In this document: one piece after another, positions 31,894 to 38,570 of the stretch
How the letters are laid out: every line of letters begins with the position of its first letter
Position numbering within the stretch: position 1 is the first letter of the stretch
Assembly: GCF_001399685.1 (NCBI RefSeq)
Contig: NZ_JTHN01000154.1
Location: 1 to 38,570, forward strand
DNA length: 38,570 bases
DNA from: Paenibacillus sp. A3
Lineage (GTDB): Bacteria; Bacillota; Bacilli; Paenibacillales; NBRC-103111
Direction of reading: 5' to 3'
Made by a program: the position numbers and the translations under genes
Notes under the pieces: model-generated
Seen by the model: only the letters and a program-made list of their open reading frames with translations
Told to the model about the DNA's origin: nothing
Database searches by the model: none

Positions 31894-34800
31894 TTATTGC
31901 ACATCGTCCGTCATGCTGCTCTTCCAAGCTTCGCTTCCGTCAGCGTTCCTGACGGATTCATGCGAAACGGTGGCTTCCTGCACATCTCCGAAGCCCCAAT
32001 GGCTTTCCGCGACATCCGGGAACTGAGGGGCAACCCCTTTCAGCGGACCGCGATACAGCATCCGGTTAATCATCGTTACCGCTTCGATTCTGCGGATACT
32101 ATCCGCAGGCTTGAAGGTTCCGTCCTCGTATCCGGCAAGAAATTTTCCGCGGTACAGCTCTTCAATCGCATTCCCTGCCCAGTGTCCTTGGACATCCTTG
32201 AAATGCGTCTCGCCGGACGCGCTGATATTCAGGCTCAGGAAACGCGCCATAACGGAGGCCAGTTCGCCACGGGATACTTTAGCTTCCGGACGGAAGCTGC
32301 CGTCTTCGAAGCCGTTAAAGTAGCCGTATTTCGTTGCAATCTTGATGTAATTCGCCGCCCAATGGCTCTCTTGAACATCGTTGTACGCAAGAGCGTCGGT
32401 TACTTTGGCATTTTCCTTCATTCTCGCAACAATCGCTGCCAGCTCCGCACGGGTCAGAGCGTTCTCCGGGTGAAACTTGCCATCCGGATAGCCTAAAATG
32501 TAACGTTGATGCTTCAGATTTCCGAAGCGGTCGGAAAACACTTTAATTTTGACCGCAGAGTCGGCCTTTGCAGAGCTCGATGTATTTCCTTCAACCGTGA
32601 ACTTTCCTTGAATGTCGAACTCTGCGTCCGCTGATGTGACCGCTCCCCATTTCAGCTTCAGCTTGTAGCTTCCCGCTTGACCGGCCGACAGCTTGCCGAC
32701 TTTCCACGTAACCGTGTTTCCGCTCACGGTACCGCCGTCCGCATCGATCACTTCCGCTCCTGCCGGGATCGTTACGGTGACTACTCCCGCATCTATCGAG
32801 AAGACGGATTGGTTCTTATAATCGACCGTAATCGTCGATTGTTCGCCTTCTTTTACAAGGTTCTTATCCACAGACAGATTCAAGGTAACGTCGGATGTTG
32901 CAGACCCGTAGTAAAATCCGCCGCCGTACGAAGTGGATGAAGTGTTACTCGCAGGAATTTGCCGGATCTTGAAATCGAAGGCTACGATATCTTGCCCGAC
33001 GTGAATAATGCCGTCTTTAATGTAGCTATCCGAACCGTTGGCTGCAGGAGCATTCGGTTTCGTCACCAGCGTGCTGTAATCGTAGTACCCCGCTTTGGTA
33101 GCGACAATATAATAGTCTGCATTCGGATACACCATCCAGGCGTACTGCCCGGCAGCGTCCGACAGCTGCGGGTTATGATTCTTATTCGGCGCAAAAGCCG
33201 GCAATTCAGGCAATTCGACAGGTGTGTGCGGCGTACGGCCGTTTTGTTTATTCAGCTCCGTATCTGCCCAATACAGCTTCACGGTAACCCCGTCAACCGG
33301 CTTTCCGGAAGCCTCGTCGGTAATCGTGCCGTAAGGATCGATCAAGGAATAGACGACGGCTAGTTCCCCGTTTTGCTTCACCGTGACGGTTGCCGACGGT
33401 CCGGCCAACACGGTGCCATTCGGCGCTTTAATCTGGTACGAAATTTTGTACTGGCCGCCCGGCACCTTCTCCAATTCAAAGCTTCCGTCAGCTTTCAGCG
33501 CCAGCGTCGATTGGAAATCGGTCCCGTTGATGCCTTGGATGACGGCGCTGACGTTGCCGCTTCCGAACAAGCTTTCCGGCGTCTGCTGCACATTTGAAGC
33601 GGAAGGCGCGATAAACAGTTGACCGCTGATTTTGTTCGCGGAATCAATTTTTTGGCCTGCCGCATTCAATTGGCCTACGACCGCCGTTTGCGTGCTGTTT
33701 AAGGTTACCGTCCGGTTTCCGAGCTGTACCGGCGTTTGAATATTCAGCGTATAGGCGAAGTTGCCCCGAGGTACCCCGATTTGGTAAGAACCGTCTTGTG
33801 CGGTCGTTACGGTCGAAGTGAAATCGACGATTCCGTCCCCGTTAAAATCGGCGGAAACGGAAATCGTTGCCCCTGCCGCCGGTTTTCCTGTCACCTGGTC
33901 GATCACGATCCCTCGAACGGCTGCAGGCATGTAAGTCACTTCTATACTTTCCTGCTTCGACAATCCCGATTTCGGATCTTTCGCCGATACCGTGATCACT
34001 TCGTTCAGAGGCGCAAGGCCCTGAAGCGCCGGTGCGGTGTACTCGATGGAAGCAATCCCTTGTTCATTCGTAATAGCCGTTACATCGTTTTTCGTATTTC
34101 CGAAGTGGAACGTAACCGGCACGCCGGCAACCGGACTTCCGTCCGCCGACACGACGCCCGCACTCAACGTCACCTTGGAGCTGCCGTCTCCCGGAATAGA
34201 GTCAGGCGATTTTTTCAATGTTAAGTTGAACGGCGGTACCTGCTCTTGAACTACGATGGTTTCCGTCGCGGTTTTCCCGTCGTAGGTTACGGTAATGATG
34301 GCCGTTCCCGGAGCTTTGGCCGTGATCACGCCGTTCGCATCGACCGAAACGATATCGGGATTCGAGGAAACGTAGGTTGCTTTTTTCGTTACGTCTTTGA
34401 TGCTTTCGTCCAAATAAACCGCTGTCGCCTGCGTCTGAAGAACGGCACCCGGCACAAGCGTAGAGTTGACCGGAGTTACCACCAGATCGCGCAGCGTCGT
34501 TGTCGTGGTTCCCGTTGCGCTGGAAGCCGGCGATTCGATCCCGTTGCTTACCGCACTTACCGTAAAGTTATGGTTCGTTCCCGGTTCAAGTCCCGTCACC
34601 GTATAGCGGGTATCCGTTACGCCGGAGGCAATCAGTTTCCCGTTGTCGTAGATGTTATAGGACTGCGCGCCCGGAACCGCATTCCAGCTTACCGTTGCGC
34701 CCGTAGATGTTACATTGTCCGTTGCGACCCCTGTCGGAGCGGCAATCGGTACCGTAATCGTGGCTTGCAATGTTTTTCCGTTATAAACGGCATTGATCAC

Positions 34801-36375
34801 GGTCGTTCCTGCGCCCACAGCCGTAACAAGCCCGCTCGGACTGATGGTGACTACGTTGTTGTTAGCCGAGCTGAACGCGGATTGATTCGTTACTTCGACT
34901 TTGGTTCCGTTCGAGTAAACGGAGGAAACGACCGTTTGATGCGTAGAGCCGATCGGCAGCGTATAGCGGGTGCTATCTAACGTAAGGCCTGCCGAAGTCG
35001 GAAGCGTTACGCTGTTGGACGGCGCGGATTCCATCACGCCGTTCTCGCCGCTGACTACCGCCGTCACGGTAAATGTCGCAAACTCTCCCGGTGCAAGACC
35101 GGTTACCTGGTAAGTGGCACTGCTGACATTCGTCGCATACAACGCTCCGTCTTTATACAGATTGTAATACGTGGCGCCGGTCACGGTATTCCAGGTCAGC
35201 TTGTTGGCCGTCTCCGGGGTCGTTCCGGCTTTCAGGTTCGTCGGCGAAGCAGGAATCGCCACGGTAGCATAGGCGCCCCCGACCATCACCTTGGCCGTAA
35301 CTTCGCCCGAAGGCGGGTTACTTCCGAAGTCCAGAACCGTCGTTCCCCGGCCGCTGCCGTCCGAAACCGCATCCTTGTTCGTCAGAGTGCCCTGCGTCGA
35401 TGCAAAGCTAATTGGAGCATCCGAAACCGGATTTCCGTCGACATCATAAAGTGTGGCAATGACTCGGAACTGACCCGGTTGCCCGGTCGGCACGGCATTG
35501 ACGGTTACGTTCGTCGGAGCCTGCTTGTATTGATATTTCGTCGTATCGATCGGATCCAGCTCGTTTGTGAAATACCACGAAATGATATCGTGTCTCTCGA
35601 AAGCGCCGCCCGTTGCCGAGGTAAACCCTGCATAAACCCCCGGCTTCCCTTTGAAGGTGTCGGCTAAATCGATATTATTGACATTCAGTACAGGGGTCGT
35701 CGGTCGCGCTTCCGTACTGCTGATATAAACCTTGACGTTTTTATCGGCTCCGTTGTAGTCGATCCACGAATAATAGTCTGTGCCGCTCGAAAGATTAATG
35801 CCTTGCGAATTAAGGAAGTTGCCAGCTGTATACCAACTGGGGTTCGAGTTTTTGACGTCCCCGTTTACGGCCAGTCCGATATAATTGTTCGACGGATCGA
35901 GCTTGTCGTCGTTTTTATACGTATCGTATTTCACCGCAAAGCTCGGCTCGATTCCCCCGTACCCGATGCCTACTCCTACCGACCCCGCAGTGTTGGACTT
36001 GGCTTGAATCGTAAAGGTAATGCCGTCGGCCGGATTACCTAAATTATTCTCATTCGGCCGGAATTTAAAAAACGTGCTGAACGAGTAATTATCTCCTGGT
36101 GCAATAAGCTTTTTGTTAAATGCCGTGCCGAACTTGTTGGTTAATGCCTCGGTTAAACGCAATACCTCGCGGCCTTTATTATCGGTAGCCACTTTGGCAG
36201 TGCCGTTTAACGAGAACAGCGCGAGTTGTTTCTCATTGGAAAAATCGTCATTCTTATAGGTAACCCACTTCACGCTGTCTTCCGCCGCATGAGCCCCCAA
36301 GGCTGGCTGCAGCAGGGTTACCACCATGGAAATCATGAGCAGCCATGACATCCATTTCAATCGATGCTCTTTCAT
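31894..36375 (-). CDS. Giant SLH-anchored surface protein with L-type lectin domain
   Basis: A 1493-residue exported protein starting behind AAAAAGGAG. Order (approximate residues): signal peptide 1-31 (GAHA-AED); L-type (legume-like) lectin domain 36-272 with ADGITF, AVKYDTYKN and VYAGFTSATGGAFERHDIISW, the metal-site and closing-strand motifs; Ig-like Big_1 286-375; fibronectin III 378-455; Big_2 460-545; fibronectin III 548-628; Big_2 630-715; Big_1 720-815; carboxypeptidase-regulatory-like repeats 818-1080; a DUF11-like domain 1150-1260; three SLH repeats about 1300-1470 (ALTRAELAAIVARM, SRGELASVMARFL, RRIEAVTMINRML) that bind pyruvylated wall polymer. It is a surface adhesin displaying a glycan-binding head on a long stalk. 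Monocistronic. Confidence 0.88.
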   Translation of the reverse strand: MKEHRLKWMSWLLMISMVVTLLQPALGAHAAEDSVKWVTYKNDDFSNEKQLALFSLNGTAKVATDNKGREVLRLTEALTNKFGTAFNKKLIAPGDNYSFSTFFKFRPNENNLGNPADGITFTIQAKSNTAGSVGVGIGYGGIEPSFAVKYDTYKNDDKLDPSNNYIGLAVNGDVKNSNPSWYTAGNFLNSQGINLSSGTDYYSWIDYNGADKNVKVYISSTEARPTTPVLNVNNIDLADTFKGKPGVYAGFTSATGGAFERHDIISWYFTNELDPIDTTKYQYKQAPTNVTVNAVPTGQPGQFRVIATLYDVDGNPVSDAPISFASTQGTLTNKDAVSDGSGRGTTVLDFGSNPPSGEVTAKVMVGGAYATVAIPASPTNLKAGTTPETANKLTWNTVTGATYYNLYKDGALYATNVSSATYQVTGLAPGEFATFTVTAVVSGENGVMESAPSNSVTLPTSAGLTLDSTRYTLPIGSTHQTVVSSVYSNGTKVEVTNQSAFSSANNNVVTISPSGLVTAVGAGTTVINAVYNGKTLQATITVPIAAPTGVATDNVTSTGATVSWNAVPGAQSYNIYDNGKLIASGVTDTRYTVTGLEPGTNHNFTVSAVSNGIESPASSATGTTTTTLRDLVVTPVNSTLVPGAVLQTQATAVYLDESIKDVTKKATYVSSNPDIVSVDANGVITAKAPGTAIITVTYDGKTATETIVVQEQVPPFNLTLKKSPDSIPGDGSSKVTLSAGVVSADGSPVAGVPVTFHFGNTKNDVTAITNEQGIASIEYTAPALQGLAPLNEVITVSAKDPKSGLSKQESIEVTYMPAAVRGIVIDQVTGKPAAGATISVSADFNGDGIVDFTSTVTTAQDGSYQIGVPRGNFAYTLNIQTPVQLGNRTVTLNSTQTAVVGQLNAAGQKIDSANKISGQLFIAPSASNVQQTPESLFGSGNVSAVIQGINGTDFQSTLALKADGSFELEKVPGGQYKISYQIKAPNGTVLAGPSATVTVKQNGELAVVYSLIDPYGTITDEASGKPVDGVTVKLYWADTELNKQNGRTPHTPVELPELPAFAPNKNHNPQLSDAAGQYAWMVYPNADYYIVATKAGYYDYSTLVTKPNAPAANGSDSYIKDGIIHVGQDIVAFDFKIRQIPASNTSSTSYGGGFYYGSATSDVTLNLSVDKNLVKEGEQSTITVDYKNQSVFSIDAGVVTVTIPAGAEVIDADGGTVSGNTVTWKVGKLSAGQAGSYKLKLKWGAVTSADAEFDIQGKFTVEGNTSSSAKADSAVKIKVFSDRFGNLKHQRYILGYPDGKFHPENALTRAELAAIVARMKENAKVTDALAYNDVQESHWAANYIKIATKYGYFNGFEDGSFRPEAKVSRGELASVMARFLSLNISASGETHFKDVQGHWAGNAIEELYRGKFLAGYEDGTFKPADSIRRIEAVTMINRMLYRGPLKGVAPQFPDVAESHWGFGDVQEATVSHESVRNADGSEAWKSSMTDDVQ

Positions 36376-36482
36376 CGTTCCCGCTCCTTTTTCATCTTCT
36401 CTCTCCTGAAAAAAACAATCTTACTTTCCGGTTTTTGTATTCACACCTCACCCTCATTCTTTTTAAAGAACAATTTTTGCTC

Positions 36483-36516
36483 ACTTTACCAACCGCTTCT
36501 GAACAAAATCTGAACA
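36483..36516 (-). promoter_or_regulatory. Candidate SARP-type operator and promoter of the lectin/SLH gene
   Basis: On the minus strand TGTTCAGA occurs twice (36516-36509 and 36505-36498) with 11-bp start-to-start spacing, then 9 bp to TAAAGT (36488-36483), a possible -10 box. SARP activators bind direct repeats with 11-bp periodicity placed about 8 bp before the -10. The neighbouring divergent gene encodes a SARP-like regulator. A third TGTTCAGA lies at 38012-38019 before cheY. Confidence 0.5.
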
Positions 36517-36679
36517 CCTTGCGACAAAGACAGCCGTTCGAGTCTGTCCCGGCCGCCAGGCGCACTGAGAAACAAGTAAAAAGAGAAAAATCAGCATCTT
36601 TTTCCCAATACGTCCAAATTTTAATTTTGTGAAATAATTAACATTTTTTCGTTTTAAAATGCAGAAGAGGACGAAATTT

Positions 36680-36688
36680 TGATATGAT
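36680..36688 (+). promoter_or_regulatory. Extended -10 promoter of the SARP-like regulator
   Basis: TGATATGAT is an extended -10 element (TG-n-TATGAT). No good -35 box is seen. Transcription would start near 36695, just before the overlapping hairpins. Confidence 0.45.
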
Positions 36689-36700
36689 CATAGTTAGGAA

Positions 36701-36741
36701 AACGGCGGTTTTAAGCCGTTCGTTGGAACGAACGTTTTTTT
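36701..36741 (+). terminator. Leader attenuator: overlapping anti-terminator and terminator hairpins
   Basis: CGTTCGTT-GG-AACGAACG (36717-36734) is a perfect 8-bp stem followed by seven T. An alternative stem AACGGC / GCCGTT (36701-36706 with 36715-36720) shares four bases with the 5' arm of the terminator, so the two are mutually exclusive. The element lies about 130 bases before the regulator gene and just after a likely promoter. Confidence 0.6.
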
Positions 36742-36870
36742 GCCGGATAAGCAAGCTTTTTAACTAATAGATTACTTTTGCATACAGAAAGAGGAGGGCG
36801 CGAATTTGGCCACTCAACTACACGACAATGGGGTCGGGTTTGCACGGTTTGCGCAGAGCGAGGTGCGCCG

Positions 36871-38007
36871 ATGATTCGGATCATTCTTGCAGACGACGAA
36901 GCGCTGGCGCTGTTCAGCTTGCAAAAGCAGCTTGAGAAGCTGAACGGCGGCGTCATTGTCGGCGCCTATCAGAATGGGGCGGAAGCCGTCGAGGCGGTGC
37001 TGCGCGAGAAGCCGGAAGCCGTCTTTTTGGACATTGACATGCCGGAGCTGAGCGGCTTGGAAGCGGCCGAGATCATCATGTCGCACCTGCCGGAAACCGA
37101 GATCATCTTTGCGACGGCTTACGAGGAACATGCGCTCAAGGCTTTTGAGCTGGCGGCGATCGATTACTTGCTGAAGCCTGTCTCCACGCAAAGGCTTGCC
37201 AAAACATTAACCCGGCTGTCGCAGGTCAAGGCCGCCAAAACGGAACCGGACCTCCTCGCGGTCCGGTCGTCTAGCACGAAGGAGCAGGTTATGATCCGCT
37301 GCTTTCAGACGCTGGAGATCGACGCAGGCGAATCCGGGCCCGTGCATTGGCGAACGAACAAAGCGCAGGAGCTGTTCGCCTACTTTGTTCACCTTCGGGA
37401 CCAGCCCGTGCGCAAAGACGCGCTGCTGGAGCTGTTCTGGCCCGATATCGATCCGAAGAAAGGCTACACACAGCTCTACACGACCATTTACCAAATCCGC
37501 AAAACCGCAAATGCCGTCCATCCCGGCATCCGGATCGTCAGCGGGGATAAAGGGTACCGGCTCGAGCTGAACGGGATCGGCGTTGACGTGGTGACCTGGG
37601 AGGAGGGACTGCAAACGGCCCCTCCGCTCAGCGAGCATACGTTCGCGCGGCATTTGCAGCTGTTGGAGCTGTATCGCGGCGACTATTTGGAGGATTGCGG
37701 CTATTGGTGGGCAGAGAACGAGCGGGAGCGGCTGCGTATGCTGTGGTACCGGCACGCGATGCGCGTCGCGGCTTTTCTGGAAACGAGCGACAATGCGGCG
37801 GAAGCTTTCCAGCTCTATTTCCTTATCCAGCGTCGATTCCCGTTCACCGAAGAGGTATACTGGGCGCTGATCAAGCTCTTTACGTATATCGGGGACCGGG
37901 TGTCTGTGGAACGGCAGTACGATACGCTGTCGCAAATGCTGCACGACGAATTCGGTACGAAGCCGGCGAGAACGCTTGATCAATGGTACCGGGAGCGGGT
38001 TGTTTAA
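36871..38007 (+). CDS. Response regulator with SARP-like (winged-helix plus BTAD) output
   Basis: A 378-residue regulator. The receiver (about 1-120) has Asp8/Asp9, phospho-acceptor Asp54 (VFLDIDMPEL) and Lys in YLLKPVS. Residues of about 150-235 form an OmpR-like winged helix (HWRTNKAQELFAYFVHLRDQ, RKDALLELFWPD, YTTIYQIRKTANA), followed to the end by a bacterial transcriptional activator domain of TPR-like helices. This combination is known in Bacillales and recalls SARP activators. ATG 36871 follows GAGGTG with a 7-base spacer; the longer frame from 36778 lacks a ribosome site. No histidine kinase is adjacent, so the phosphate donor is unknown. It is divergent from the lectin/SLH gene. Confidence 0.85.
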   Translation: MIRIILADDEALALFSLQKQLEKLNGGVIVGAYQNGAEAVEAVLREKPEAVFLDIDMPELSGLEAAEIIMSHLPETEIIFATAYEEHALKAFELAAIDYLLKPVSTQRLAKTLTRLSQVKAAKTEPDLLAVRSSSTKEQVMIRCFQTLEIDAGESGPVHWRTNKAQELFAYFVHLRDQPVRKDALLELFWPDIDPKKGYTQLYTTIYQIRKTANAVHPGIRIVSGDKGYRLELNGIGVDVVTWEEGLQTAPPLSEHTFARHLQLLELYRGDYLEDCGYWWAENERERLRMLWYRHAMRVAAFLETSDNAAEAFQLYFLIQRRFPFTEEVYWALIKLFTYIGDRVSVERQYDTLSQMLHDEFGTKPARTLDQWYRERVV

Positions 38008-38104
38008 AAAATGTTCAGAACCTTCGTCTATACTCAGGAGACGGTTTCTTCGCGTGCGGTGCAGGTACGTGCAAGAAGCGTAGTTTCTTGAGGCGGTGAT
38101 ACAT

Positions 38105-38467
38105 TTGGCCAAAATTATGGTCGTAGACGATGCCGCATTTATGCGGATGTTTATGAAGGATATATTGGAGACGGCGGGGCACGAAGTCGTATGCGAAGCG
38201 TCCAACGGAAGGGAAGCGATTGAGAAGTATGTTACGTTTCGTCCGGACCTCGTCACGATGGACATTACCATGCCCGATATGGACGGCATCGAAGCGTTGA
38301 AATTGATTATGGAACGCGACCCTGCGGCGCAAATCATCATGTGCTCGGCGATGGGGCACCGGGAGATGATTGTCGAGGCGATCCGAAGCGGAGCGAAGGA
38401 TTTTGTCGTCAAGCCGCTCCAAGGCTCGCGGGTGCTGGACGCCGTCGACAGGCTGCTTGAGGTTTAG
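38105..38467 (+). CDS. cheY: Chemotaxis response regulator CheY
   Basis: A 120-residue single receiver domain: MVVDDAAFMRMFMKDIL, phospho-acceptor Asp53 in LVTMDITMPDMDG, IIMCSAMGHREM, and Lys in DFVVKP. These stretches match B. subtilis CheY closely, and that protein also has 120 residues. TTG 38105 gives MAKIMVVDD, the typical CheY N-terminus; a GTG at 38096 is possible. Phospho-CheY binds the flagellar switch. Other chemotaxis genes are not in the window, so this is a stand-alone copy. A CAAGAA/TTCTTG hairpin (38072-38090) lies just before the ribosome site. Confidence 0.85.
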   Translation: MAKIMVVDDAAFMRMFMKDILETAGHEVVCEASNGREAIEKYVTFRPDLVTMDITMPDMDGIEALKLIMERDPAAQIIMCSAMGHREMIVEAIRSGAKDFVVKPLQGSRVLDAVDRLLEV

Positions 38468-38480
38468 AGAGAAAGACATG

Positions 38481-38507
38481 AAAAAAGGAGGCTTGGAATG
38501 CCTCCTT
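38481..38507. terminator. Terminator, best T-run on the minus strand
   Basis: AAGGAGGC (38485-38492) pairs with GCCTCCTT (38500-38507). On the minus strand the stem is followed by six T, so it mainly ends the gene entering from the right; it may also slow read-through from cheY. Confidence 0.75.
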
Positions 38508-38511
38508 GAGG

Positions 38512-38570
38512 TTATTGAGAAACCCGCTTCGCCGCGTATAAAATTCTCAGCATACGCCGGTGGGGTATAT
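38512..38570 (-). CDS. C-terminal end of an unidentified gene (partial)
   Basis: An open minus-strand frame runs from the window edge to a TAA at 38512, encoding 18 residues ending MLRILYAAKRVSQ. It is directly followed by a terminator with its T-run on this strand, which supports a real gene end. Too short to identify. Confidence 0.4.
   Translation of the reverse strand, partial: IPHRRMLRILYAAKRVSQ

Larger units (their letters stand above)
36376..36870. other. 495-bp divergent regulatory region
   Basis: No open frame worth calling was seen. The left part (36376-36520) carries the lectin-gene leader and a TGTTCAGA direct repeat; the right part (36680-36741) carries an extended -10 box and two overlapping hairpins ahead of the SARP-like regulator; 36742-36870 is leader sequence. 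The middle (36520-36680) is AT-rich without recognised sites. Confidence 0.6.

Noticed and set aside
38015..38479. Minus-strand frame opposite cheY
   Set aside because: CheY motifs are unambiguous on the plus strand, and the minus frame has no recognisable features.
1..38570. Mobile elements, tRNA/rRNA genes, CRISPR arrays, phage or toxin-antitoxin modules
   Set aside because: None seen on either strand; the AT-rich LysM pair could be acquired, but no flanking repeats or integrase support this.

Overview
The window looks like chromosome of a spore-forming, Gram-positive bacterium of the Paenibacillaceae (Paenibacillus or Cohnella type). Pointers are S-layer homology (SLH) proteins, a Bacillus-type ydaJKLMN exopolysaccharide operon, LysM proteins without signal peptides of the kind found in spore coats, copper-amine-oxidase-type stalk domains, strong AGGAGG ribosome sites and clean rho-independent terminators. 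Genus is inference. I saw no rRNA, tRNA, transposase, phage gene or CRISPR array.

Layout. 1-2600: a cyclic-di-GMP-I riboswitch ahead of a secreted transglutaminase-like protein, then a secreted SLH-like protein with its own promoter. 2613-5312 (minus): a sulfide-detoxification pair, sulfide:quinone oxidoreductase and a CstB-type persulfide dioxygenase-rhodanese. 5447-7115 (minus): an NreBC-like two-component system whose sensor keeps three of the four cysteines of the oxygen-sensing cluster; a perfect 7-2-7 palindrome lies between it and the sulfide genes. 7301-20740: a large divergent locus for recovery of peptidoglycan sugars. Minus strand: murR, ABC binding protein, two permeases, ATPase, DUF624 protein, namZ, nagZ, anmK. 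Plus strand: murK-like kinase, murQ, GNAT acetyltransferase. 20913-23129: two LysM proteins with GH75-chitosanase-like C-termini. 23247-23594: a DoxX protein behind tandem operators. 23652-31653 (minus): ydaJKLMN with a degenerate GGDEF receptor, followed by a frameshifted stalk-domain gene. 31894-36375 (minus): a 1493-residue L-type-lectin/SLH surface protein. 36871-38467: a response regulator with a SARP-like output domain, then cheY. A partial minus-strand gene enters at the right edge.

How it works together. The most distinctive unit is the muropeptide-sugar locus. B. subtilis cleaves muropeptides outside the cell with secreted NagZ and NamZ and imports MurNAc through the MurP phosphotransferase. 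Here NagZ and NamZ have no signal peptide, MurP is absent, and an ABC importer, a sugar kinase and AnmK are present. This predicts import of intact disaccharides or free amino sugars, cleavage in the cytoplasm, ATP-dependent phosphorylation and MurQ etherase action. Regulation is readable in the 210-bp divergent region: two sigma-A promoters, a cre-like site, a perfect palindrome and a repeated TGAAATTTT element.

Cyclic-di-GMP is a second theme: the riboswitch at the left end and the YdaK-like receptor (destroyed active site, intact RxxD I-site) both point to control of surface and matrix functions. The SARP-like regulator may control the neighbouring lectin/SLH gene, because direct TGTTCAGA repeats with 11-bp spacing lie upstream of it.
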